Source: Mesorhizobium sp. M2E.F.Ca.ET.219.01.1.1 (GTDB lineage Bacteria > Pseudomonadota > Alphaproteobacteria > Rhizobiales > Rhizobiaceae). From it: a DNA stretch of 37,532 bases. The stretch is from contig NZ_SADT02000001.1 of assembly GCF_004016445.2 (NCBI RefSeq), positions 1 to 37,532 on the forward strand, in the 5' to 3' direction. Both the position numbers and the translations under genes were made by a program. This document shows, one piece after another, positions 8,964-17,367 of this stretch. How positions within the stretch are numbered: position 1 is the first letter of the stretch; each line of letters opens with the position of its first letter. The notes beneath the pieces were generated by a model that ran no database searches, was not told the origin of the DNA, and worked only from the letters and a program-made list of their open reading frames with translations.

Positions 8964-11725
8964 CCCAGACCCGCAAGAAGCTAGGCGAACTTACCTCTCC
9001 GGAAGAATTCGAACTACTGGTCACCGCTGTCCTGCGTGCAGCCGATCCTGACTATGCCTCGCTGATCCATGTCGGTCTGAACGACGCGGGCCGTGCGATT
9101 GTTTCGCCGATCGATGGAATTGACATCCGCGTCTATCGCGGTGGCCGGCGTCTCCTGCTGGTGCAGCACACAATTACGGCGCGCAAAGACCTACGTCGCA
9201 AGTGGCTTGACGATCAGCGCGGCGACGTCACAAAAGCGCGCGCGATATCCGAAAAGGAGCTGGCACGAGGCGCTGTTTGCGAGGCTACATTGGTCCTCAC
9301 TTGCGCGACGGATCCTGACCAGGAGCTTATTCGCGACGCGAACGCGGCCGCTGGAAAGGATCTTCGGATCGACTTTTGGACAGCCTCCAGAATCGCTGAT
9401 TTTCTCGATCGAAATCCTGAAGGGCAATGGCTGCGCGAACAGTATTTCGGGACGCCGGCGAGCCGCCTGTCGGCGTCTCAAGCCCGGACCATTTCGCGCC
9501 AATCGTTGGATGAGTATCTGCCGCTCGTAGATCGCGCCGACATGATACCGCGGGCTCTCGACGACGTTCTGGACAGGTTCGCGCGTGAGACGCTCGGCGC
9601 GGGTTTCATCATCGGAGAATCGGGACTGGGCAAGAGTGCCGGCTTGCGCCGACTTGGCGATGCCTGGCACGCAAGCGGCGGGATTGTTTTCGTGCTGTCG
9701 CATATGTGGGTCGAACAGGCCAGCCGTATCGAGCAGGCAATCACGCTCGCTCTTAGGCATTGGTCGCCATCGCTTGATCTGTCATCCGGTTCAATGACTC
9801 TGAGCCTGGCGACGCCCGCTATGCCGGTTTTGCTGATCGTTGAGGACGTCAACCAGTCCTCCAATCCCAACCGGATCATTGAACGGCTCCTGGGATGGTC
9901 CGCGATGGTGAAGGCCACCGGCGATACCGCCGGCAGCACGCAGCAATGGCGGTTGCTCTGCCCGGTCTGGCGCGGCAATGCCGGGCTATCGGATATGCGG
10001 CTCAGAGATCGGGTCGTACAAAGCTCAATCGTTGTGGACCGGTTCGAGCGTGCTGAATCTGTCGAGGCAATCGGCGCTCGTGCGCTCGCGGCGGGTGCGG
10101 AACTCACCAAGCTGCAATGCGATGACCTCGCCCGCGCCCTTGGTGACGATCCACTCCTGATCGGGCTGAACCAAAACTGGGAATCGCCGGGCGCACACGA
10201 CGCAATCCAGTCATACGTTACAGCGAACATTAACGAAGCGGCGGACGACAGACTGCTGGCAAGCGATCTCCGACATGCGCTCGACGCGCTTGCCGAGAAG
10301 GTCGTCGAGGAGCGGACGATCTTTCCCGATTGGCAACAAATTCGTCGCTGGTTCTCCAACGACCAGGACATAGTTGCTGCGCTCCGCAGGCTGATCGACC
10401 AGACGCGAATTGTTCGACTTGGTGCTGAAGGCGGTGGCGATACCTTGGCCTATCGGCATGATCGCGTTCGAGATTATCTACTGACCCAGGCGATGGTTCG
10501 ACTGATCAGCAGTGACCGGTTGCGCGATGACATGTGGGCGGACCCATTTTACACAGAGCTGATCGGCGCCGCTTTGGCCGCGCTACCAACCGCGATTGAC
10601 CGGGCAGCTCGGTTCAATCCAGTCGCCTTGTTCGCGGCTTTGCAAGACTCAAGACTAACGACAACACAGCGCCAACAGATCCTTGACCTAGCGCAGGATT
10701 GGACCACTTCCGTTGCCTTCAATACCGATCGGATTGAGCAGCAACGCCATCACGCGATGCGCTGTCTGGCACGTATCGATGGAGACTTTGTGATCCCCCT
10801 AGCCAGGCGGTTCCCTTTCTCCCTTCTTCAGTATGAGCCTCTAATCCGAAATGGCAGCGCCAACGCAGCCGCTGCGTACTGTGCGAACTCCGGAGCCGTG
10901 ACAAGAGATTCCTGGCGTGATCGCATGATAGCGCATGCGCTCTCCCGCCATCCGCAATTCCTATCAGACCTGGCATCTTTGATTAGCGACGCTTTCCTCA
11001 GCGAAAAGCACTTTGAGGGCGCGCTCAATCTTGCTGGGGAGATCGGTGATCCAGTCTTGTGCGATGCGCTCGCCGTGCGTTGGTCAAAGACACCATCTCT
11101 TACCGAAGGGTGGCTGTGGGCGGGGCTTCGCTGCTGCCCGCCGATCGGACATCCCTTGGCGGACGCGCTGTGCGACGCGTGGGCCAAGCTTCCTACCAAG
11201 GTCCGTCATTCAGGGCGCAACCACGATAGCAATCCGCGTAGCGATATTGCTCTTCATAGCCTACCCTTCGGTTTTGCTCGCAAACCCGAGCCCAGCGCGG
11301 TCGCGTTTCTCATCACTCGCGCCAAGCAAGACCGGGCGCTTTGTGGCAGTCTGAGCTGGATACTCAGCCATGTGGACCTGCCCGAAGCAGTGCTCTTTGC
11401 GGCCCAATTCGAAGCGCGATTGTCTCGGCGAGCGGAGAAGACGGGTGGCTTTTACTCCTTTTCGATGCGGCTGGAACGGCAATGGTCGCCAGACCAACGA
11501 GGGCGCGCCTTGAGCGCGAAGTCGCGCACAGCGCTTGAATTAGTCTGGAGGAATCGACGACGTAACGCCTATGATCGCAAGGCCGCTTTCAATATTTGGC
11601 GCCAGACGCCGACCCGAGATGAACTTGCCTCGCTTGCCGCTCTCGAAGCCGACCCGGTGCTTGCCGATGCCGCGTTGAGAACGCGCCTGTGCGCCGCGCG
11701 GATCCGCCCGTGGCCAATCGCGTAA
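8948..11725 (+). CDS. STAND-type NTPase with restriction-like N-terminus and helical repeats; C-terminus cut by frameshift
   Basis: The frame has 925 codons. Residues 1-150 look like a restriction-endonuclease-like fold: SPEEFELLVTAVLRA helix, then PIDGIDIRVY and a strand LLLVQHT (about 54-76), where Mrr-type enzymes have D...QxK or ExK. The Lys position is Thr, so catalysis is doubtful or a nearby Lys/Arg substitutes. Walker A GESGLGKS lies at about 222-229 and the Walker B-like VLLIVEDVNQ at about 294-303, followed by a winged-helix/STAND region and a long helical-repeat tail. The order effector-NTPase-repeats matches Avs-like antiphage sensors. After residue about 913 the frame degenerates (CAARIRPWPIA); the true continuation is the overlapping frame 11689-12480, so the intact protein would be about 1180 residues. 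ATG 8948 lacks a clear ribosome site, which fits translational coupling. Confidence 0.8.
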   Translation: MSSLVAQTRKKLGELTSPEEFELLVTAVLRAADPDYASLIHVGLNDAGRAIVSPIDGIDIRVYRGGRRLLLVQHTITARKDLRRKWLDDQRGDVTKARAISEKELARGAVCEATLVLTCATDPDQELIRDANAAAGKDLRIDFWTASRIADFLDRNPEGQWLREQYFGTPASRLSASQARTISRQSLDEYLPLVDRADMIPRALDDVLDRFARETLGAGFIIGESGLGKSAGLRRLGDAWHASGGIVFVLSHMWVEQASRIEQAITLALRHWSPSLDLSSGSMTLSLATPAMPVLLIVEDVNQSSNPNRIIERLLGWSAMVKATGDTAGSTQQWRLLCPVWRGNAGLSDMRLRDRVVQSSIVVDRFERAESVEAIGARALAAGAELTKLQCDDLARALGDDPLLIGLNQNWESPGAHDAIQSYVTANINEAADDRLLASDLRHALDALAEKVVEERTIFPDWQQIRRWFSNDQDIVAALRRLIDQTRIVRLGAEGGGDTLAYRHDRVRDYLLTQAMVRLISSDRLRDDMWADPFYTELIGAALAALPTAIDRAARFNPVALFAALQDSRLTTTQRQQILDLAQDWTTSVAFNTDRIEQQRHHAMRCLARIDGDFVIPLARRFPFSLLQYEPLIRNGSANAAAAYCANSGAVTRDSWRDRMIAHALSRHPQFLSDLASLISDAFLSEKHFEGALNLAGEIGDPVLCDALAVRWSKTPSLTEGWLWAGLRCCPPIGHPLADALCDAWAKLPTKVRHSGRNHDSNPRSDIALHSLPFGFARKPEPSAVAFLITRAKQDRALCGSLSWILSHVDLPEAVLFAAQFEARLSRRAEKTGGFYSFSMRLERQWSPDQRGRALSAKSRTALELVWRNRRRNAYDRKAAFNIWRQTPTRDELASLAALEADPVLADAALRTRLCAARIRPWPIA

Positions 11726-12480
11726 CCGACGTCGATACAATTCTGGCTGAGCTGCTCCTCGATGAGAATGACGCGTTTGCTGAGGAAGTCATCGACCGTA
11801 ACTGGGATCAACTCAAATCGAGCCCGGTCTTCGTGCAGACAGCGCTTTATCTTGCTACACCCAAAACCCTGCCGCTTGCGCGCTCAGCCATCGCCGAAGC
11901 GAATGCGCCGGAACAGACGTTTGCGTTTATTGATTCGCATTGGGGCATTAAGACGAATGGCCGCAAAGGAATAACCAGTCTTGCTCAGCTGCGGGCGCTT
12001 GAACCTTACTATGTCCAAATGAGCAAACTCCAATACGGTGATCTTTACGTTTCCACCTTCTTTGAATCGGCCAATCGATTGGGCGCACTCGAATGGCGCA
12101 AGAGACATCTCGACCCCATAATCAACGAGACCAAGTTTGGTAACTATCCGTCGAACTCGCAGGCTCTATTCAGCGCGCTCGACGGGGAAGTGAAGCGCTA
12201 TGTCGCCCGCGGGCGAGCCTGGTTCGCGATTGATTACTGGTTTGAAAGGCGTGAGGAAGAGCTTTGGGAACGAAGCTCACTTATAGCGGTGATCGGCGAG
12301 TGGGCACGCGACCGCGTCAGTGTGGAAGCAGTGGAGTTGCTGTGCGAAGCGCTTCTCTATTTCGGCGAACGACGCGATCTCACACTGTTCGACGTGCTGC
12401 CGTCGAGTCTACGCGAGGCGTGCGCCGATGCCATTGCGAATTGCGAGTATGGCGTGCGACGCAGATCTTTGGGTTCCTGA
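11689..12480 (+). pseudogene. C-terminal part of the frameshifted STAND NTPase
   Basis: This frame continues the helical-repeat tail of the gene starting at 8948. Inserting one base near 11688 joins ALRTRL to VRRADPPVANRVTDVD without loss. It has alpha-helical, Trp- and Leu-rich repeats and a clean stop at 12480. A GTG at 11689 could in principle restart translation, giving a separate 263-residue protein, but there is no ribosome site. The frame quality and length make a single ancestral gene the simplest reading. It marks the end of the defence-like island; an insertion-sequence remnant follows. Confidence 0.72.
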
Positions 12481-12619
12481 TTGAGAACGCTGCGCCTGGT
12501 GACGGCGGTGCGCAGCGCCATGGCGGATGATCCGCTATCGAGGGAGCTAAAGGATGCCACATGCCATCGGCGCGTGCGCCGCAGTGAAGGCAGTATTGCC
12601 GGTTGCACAGTCTCGTCGT

Positions 12620-13100
12620 CAGAATGGTGGCACGCAGCGAACTGTGCCGACGCTTCTTTAGGCGATCCTCGGCGTCGGCCTCGTCACAGTAATTTCGTTC
12701 ATGACGGCCATCGATGATCCGTCACGCTTCCGCCACTCGCGCGGCGCGGCCTACCTCAGGCTGACCTCACGGCGCTGACAGTCGGGCCCTCGATCGTGTT
12801 CAGGGCGGCATATCGAAGGCCGGCGACGCTGATGTGCGACGCTCGGTCTACGAGGCGGCGTCGGGTCTGATGGCGCGCTTCAAGGGCTCCGACAAGATCA
12901 AGAACTGGGGCTAGGCGATCGCCAAACGCTCCTGCTACCGCAAGGCTTGTGTCGCCGTGGCGCGCAAGCTGGCGGTGATCATGCGTGCGATGTGGAACGA
13001 CGGAACGTTCCATGTCGGCGAGTCCGGCAACAAGCCAGGCGGACGCCGCGCGGCGCACCATGACAAGGATCGCCAGCTGCTGGGAGCGCATCGATGAGCA
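12620..13100 (+). pseudogene. Decayed IS110-family transposase, C-terminal part
   Basis: Frame fragments read ILGVGLVTVISFMTAIDDPS, then RFRHSRGAAYLRLTSRR, and finally AIAKRSCYRKACVAVARKLA followed by a WNDGTFHVG-like segment. Together these match the C-terminal Tnp20 domain of IS110/IS116/IS902 transposases, which recognise donor and target through a bridge RNA. The reading frame is broken by several indels and by an amber codon at 12912-12914 within NWG-stop-AIAKR. The N-terminal DEDD catalytic half is absent. Sequence up to about 13385 is probably the element's noncoding flank. Confidence 0.75.
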
Positions 13101-13970
13101 GCGCAACGGAAATTGAAACGCATGGCGCCGACACGCTGACGAGCGCCACCTAACACAAGAGATCCGCTCCGGCGGATGAGGACCGATGCAGATCAGGAAC
13201 GACGGAACGCACGTTATTTTGCCTGCGGCCGCTTCGATCGCGAGACGGCCGGACCGCGCCGGATTGCCTGTGACGCTGCTCCGTCACTCCGATGGAAAGT
13301 GCGCCACGATGGTTCCCGTGCTGCAAATAAGCAGCGCTGCTACCCCGTCGCAGAGCGCGGAAGACTGCACGGCGCATCGGAACTCAAGGTAAGAGTACGG
13401 GATCGTGGTTTAGAGCATAGAATGGTGTATTATCGTAGCTTGGAAGAGGAACGACGATCGAAAGAAAGTCGAGAAAAATTCGACCGATTAAGACGGCAAG
13501 ATAAAAGCGCGCACATTGTGCGGCGGTCGGTTGGTTGTTTTTGCTGGGTTTCTCATCGCTTCCCGCACATTGTGAGTACTTGCTGCAATGTGCGACTTTT
13601 CACTAAATACTGATTCGGCTTTGGAATTTGAAGGTTGCGAGCGCATCTTGCTAACTTCCGGATTGCGATGGCCCAGCAATGTTGTGAATGTTTCACGAAC
13701 CAATGACACGTTCGTCGCTTGTCCCTCCAAATGTCCGCAATGGGCCGGAAGCGGACTGTCCGCTTGGAGTAGAGGGAAGGTCGACACGGCCGTCAGACCT
13801 CAGGATCCGACGTGCTGACCCGGATGGACGTTCGATCGGGTGCGACATCCTCTGGTAATAGCATAGCGCACCTCCCAAAGCTGGGATGCCCTCGCAAAAG
13901 AGCCGCGACCGATCTCAGTGTTTGCGGTATAGTGGTTGAGCAAAGCCTCCACCGCCTAGGAGGTAGGCAC
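13101..13970. other. Gene-poor scar between the IS110 remnant and the cyclase gene
   Basis: No convincing gene is seen in these 870 nt. The first 280 nt are probably IS110 flank. The middle (13400-13620) is AT-richer than its surroundings and carries short inverted repeats (see 13510-13594). ORFs crossing it are short, have poor codon use, and are not supported. The last 150 nt should hold the promoter of the cyclase gene; the reading frame open from 13812 extends past the better start at 13971. Confidence 0.6.
13510..13594. repeat. Short direct and inverted repeats (CGCACATTGTG)
   Basis: CGCACATTGTG occurs at 13510-13520 and 13564-13574, and the inverse CAATGTGCG occurs at 13586-13594. The second and third form a 9-bp inverted repeat with a 13-nt spacer, a geometry seen in recombinase core sites and in operator pairs. 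They lie in an AT-richer stretch between an IS remnant and a signalling gene. The function is unknown. Confidence 0.6.
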
Positions 13971-16900
13971 GTGGATGTTCGGGCATGGCTGGTGAGCCTC
14001 GGCCTCGGCGAGTATGCCGACGCCTTCGGTAGCCACGACATCGATGAAGAAGTGCTCCCAAGCCTGACCGCCGAGGATCTGACGGCGCTCGGGATCACGT
14101 CGATCGGCCAGCGGCGCAAGTTGCTCAGCGGCATTGCGGCCCTCGCCGAGGGTCGGCTCCGGCCCGCCACGGCTCAGCCACCGCCTGCGTCTTCGGAATA
14201 CCGCGCGGAGCGGCGGCAACTCACCGTCATGTTCGTCGACCTCGTCGGCTCGACCGAGCTTGCGCAGGCGCTCGACCCGGAAGACATGCGCGAGGTCATC
14301 CTCGCCTATCAGCAGGCGGTTGCACAGGAGATCGCTCGCTACGACGGGCGCGTCGCCAAGCTGATGGGCGATGGCGTGCTCGCCTATTTCGGCTGGCCAC
14401 AGGCGCATGAGGATGATGCCGAGCGCGCGGTGCGAGCGGGCCTCGCCGCTGCTTCCGCCACCGGCCGGCTGACCGCTCTCGGCGGCAAGCCGCTCGCCGC
14501 GCGCGTAGGCATCGCCACTGGACTGGTCGTCGTCGGCGACCTGGTTGGCCAAGGTGCTGCACAAGAGGAAGCCGTAGTCGGAGACACGCCCAATCTCGCT
14601 TCGCGTCTGCAGGCACTCGCAGAGCCAGGGGCGGTCGTCATTGCCGACGCGACGGAAAAGCTGACGTCGGGGCTGTTCGCGACTTCGGACCTCGGTGAGC
14701 GTCCTTTGAAGGGTTTTGGCTCTCCGGTGCGATGCCGGCGCGTCATCGGCGAAACAGCCGCCGAAAGCCGGTTCGAAGCGAGGCACTCCGTCCTTGCACC
14801 CCTGGTCGGGCGGGACCGTGAACTGGCAGTCTTGCTCGAACGCTGGCGCCGCTCAGCAACGGCAGAGGGTCGAGTCGTGCTGCTGAGCGGCGAGGCGGGG
14901 ATTGGCAAGTCACGCCTGATTGCGGCCCTCGCGGAGCGCGTCGCATCCGAAGCACACGCCGAGCTGCGCTTCTTCTGCTCCGCCTATCATACCAACAGCG
15001 CACTGCATCCTTTCATAGCGCATCTCGAGCGAGCGGCGGGTTTCGCCAGTGACGACAGCGCCGATAGCAGGTTCGACAAACTCAGGGCACTGTTCGCCAG
15101 GCTACAGCTGGAGACGGACGAAGCGCTGCCGCTGCTGGCGATCCTATTGTCGATCGACCCAGGCGGACGCTACCAGCCTCCCAGATTGCCCGCGCCGACG
15201 CTGAGGGCGCGCACGCTGGCGGCGTTGTTGCGGCTTGTCGAGGCGTCGGCGGCGAACAAGCCAGTGCTTGTGCTGGTCGAAGATGCCCACTGGATAGATC
15301 CGACGACGGCGGAGTGGCTCGGGATGCTGGTGGAGCGGGTCGACGGTCTGCGCGTCTTGTTGGTGGTGACGGCACGACCGGAATTCGAGCCGCGCTGGAA
15401 GGCGCATTCGGCTGTAGAGACAGTCCTGCTCGGGCGGCTCGAACAGGAACACGGCTTAGCGATCATCGAGCGCGTTGCAGGCAACAGAAAACTGCCGTCC
15501 GATATTGCCGATCGGATCCTGGCGAACACGGAAGGTGTGCCGCTGTTCGTCGAGGAGTTGACCCGCACGGTCCTCGATTCCGGGCTGCTGCAGGAGGCCG
15601 AGGGGCACTATCTCGCAATCGGGCCGCTGCCCGCCCTGGCAATTCCCTCAACCCTGCAGGACTCGCTGATGGCGCGCCTCGACCGGCTGTCGCCGGTCAA
15701 AGAAACGGCTCAGATCGGCGCCTGTATCGGGCGCATCTTCAGCCACCGGCTGCTCGCAGCGGTGAGCGGTACGGACCATGCGCGGCTTGACGATGCGCTC
15801 CGCCAGCTCGAACGGGCCGAGCTGGTTTTTCGCAGCGGCGTAGCGCCGGAGGCGACCTATACGTTCAAGCATGCGCTGGTTCGCGACACCGCCTACCAGA
15901 GTCTGTTGAAGAGCCGGCGCCACCAAATCCATGGCCGGATCGCAGAAGCGCTCGAAGCCGAGTTCGCCGAAATCGCCGAAGCCGAACCTGAGACTGTCGC
16001 GCAGCATTACACGCTGGCCGGACTGGCGGGTAAGGCCGTGCCATGGTGGCTGCGGGCGGGGCAGCGCGCCATGGCAAGGTCCGCCAACCGCGAGGCCGCA
16101 GCCCACTTCACCAAGGGGCTTGAGCTTATCGCGTCGCTGCCCGCTTCCGAGACCCGGCTCAGGCAGGAAGTTTCACTGTGGACCGCGATGGGCTCGGCGC
16201 TGGTCCCCGCAAAAGGTTGGGCCGCCCCGGAGCCCCTGCAGGCATTTTCGACCGCGCGGGAGCTTGCCGCGCGGCTCGGCGACAAAGTCCAGCTATTTGC
16301 AGCGGTACGCGGCGAGAGCGGCTGCCGTACGATCTCGGGCGACCTGCGCGCCGCCGAAGCTCTTGCGCTGCAGTGCAAGACGCTTGGGATGGAGCTCGCC
16401 GCGGCATCCGGCGATTCTGAATACCTGCTGGAGGCACACCATCAGCTCTGGGGCGTCAATTTTTATCTCGGCAGGTACGAGTCCGCTGAATCGTTTGTCA
16501 GATTTGGTCTTGATACCTACGACTACGAGCGGCATCGCCACCTCGCGTGGGGCTATACCGGGCACGATCCCGGTGTTTGCTGCAGGTCCTTCCATGCGCA
16601 GATGCTCTGCATATGCGGCAGGCCAGACGGGGCGATCCAGCAGGCAAGGGAAGCCGTCGCTCTGGCCCAGCGCGACTCGCATCCCCTCAGCTTGGCCCAG
16701 GCACAGATGGCCCTCGGCGTTGTCCACCTCCTCCGGCGAGAGCCCGCAGAGGCGCAACGCTGGACTGGAAAAGCCATTGCGGTGTGTACCGAGTTCGCCC
16801 TCCCGCTTCTTCTGGGGCAGGCTCGCGCCTTCTTCGGCTGGGCGCTTGCCGGTCTGGGAGCGTTAGACGACGGGATTGGCGAGATGCGCGAGGGGATCGC

Positions 16901-17354
16901 GGCCATGGCCGCGACCGGCGCCGATATGGGGAAGGCGGCTTATCTGTGCGCGCTTGGGCGGGCTTGCGCCGAGCGCGGCGAGGCAGGCGAAGGACTGGCC
17001 GTTCTGGACCAGGCGTTCGACACGCTCGCCAAATCAGGCTCCACATATCAACTGCCCGAGCTGTTGAATGCGAAAGCAGAGTTGCTGTCACGGCTGAACC
17101 CGCGTGGCGACGCCGCCGAAGACCTCTTGCGGCAATCTCTGGCCGCTGCCCGCGAGCAGGGCGCGATGTTGGCCGAGTTGAGAGCCGCTTGTCACCTCGC
17201 AGGACTCTGGGCCAATCGCGGCCGCGACAACGACGCGCGAGAGTTGCTCGCACCGGTCTATGCGGCTTTCAACGAAGGCCTCGACACGCCTGACCTGATG
17301 GAAGCCGGATTCCTTCTGCAACGGCTTCCGCAAGGAGCGACGGCGCAACCCTAG
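13971..17354 (+). CDS. SAM - class III adenylate/guanylate cyclase - AAA ATPase - TPR protein
   Basis: The product has 1127 residues from GTG 13971, which has AGGAGGT (13958-13964) 6 nt upstream; the longer ATG at 13812 adds 53 unlikely residues. Residues 1-60 form a SAM domain (VRAWLVSLGLGEYADAF). A class III cyclase domain follows (about 81-245), with the metal-binding aspartates in FVDLVGST (about 87-94) and MGDGVLAYFG (about 132-141). The AAA/STAND ATPase has Walker A GEAGIGKS (about 307-314) and Walker B VLVLVEDAHWIDP (about 432-444). The rest (about 670-1120) is TPR-like. Such proteins are taken to make cyclic nucleotides in response to an unknown cue sensed through the ATPase-TPR part. 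The solute-binding protein gene starts 13 nt downstream, suggesting an operon. Substrate specificity (ATP or GTP) cannot be settled by eye. Confidence 0.93.
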   Translation: MDVRAWLVSLGLGEYADAFGSHDIDEEVLPSLTAEDLTALGITSIGQRRKLLSGIAALAEGRLRPATAQPPPASSEYRAERRQLTVMFVDLVGSTELAQALDPEDMREVILAYQQAVAQEIARYDGRVAKLMGDGVLAYFGWPQAHEDDAERAVRAGLAAASATGRLTALGGKPLAARVGIATGLVVVGDLVGQGAAQEEAVVGDTPNLASRLQALAEPGAVVIADATEKLTSGLFATSDLGERPLKGFGSPVRCRRVIGETAAESRFEARHSVLAPLVGRDRELAVLLERWRRSATAEGRVVLLSGEAGIGKSRLIAALAERVASEAHAELRFFCSAYHTNSALHPFIAHLERAAGFASDDSADSRFDKLRALFARLQLETDEALPLLAILLSIDPGGRYQPPRLPAPTLRARTLAALLRLVEASAANKPVLVLVEDAHWIDPTTAEWLGMLVERVDGLRVLLVVTARPEFEPRWKAHSAVETVLLGRLEQEHGLAIIERVAGNRKLPSDIADRILANTEGVPLFVEELTRTVLDSGLLQEAEGHYLAIGPLPALAIPSTLQDSLMARLDRLSPVKETAQIGACIGRIFSHRLLAAVSGTDHARLDDALRQLERAELVFRSGVAPEATYTFKHALVRDTAYQSLLKSRRHQIHGRIAEALEAEFAEIAEAEPETVAQHYTLAGLAGKAVPWWLRAGQRAMARSANREAAAHFTKGLELIASLPASETRLRQEVSLWTAMGSALVPAKGWAAPEPLQAFSTARELAARLGDKVQLFAAVRGESGCRTISGDLRAAEALALQCKTLGMELAAASGDSEYLLEAHHQLWGVNFYLGRYESAESFVRFGLDTYDYERHRHLAWGYTGHDPGVCCRSFHAQMLCICGRPDGAIQQAREAVALAQRDSHPLSLAQAQMALGVVHLLRREPAEAQRWTGKAIAVCTEFALPLLLGQARAFFGWALAGLGALDDGIGEMREGIAAMAATGADMGKAAYLCALGRACAERGEAGEGLAVLDQAFDTLAKSGSTYQLPELLNAKAELLSRLNPRGDAAEDLLRQSLAAAREQGAMLAELRAACHLAGLWANRGRDNDARELLAPVYAAFNEGLDTPDLMEAGFLLQRLPQGATAQP

Positions 17355-17367
17355 GGAGGAGTGTGGC

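Noticed and set aside
9478..10371. 297-codon minus-strand ORF inside the second STAND gene
   Set aside because: It is serine- and arginine-rich shadow sequence opposite the Walker A and B region.
13812..13970. N-terminal extension of the cyclase protein from ATG 13812
   Set aside because: The GTG at 13971 has a near-perfect AGGAGGT site and begins exactly at the SAM domain; the extension is low-quality sequence.
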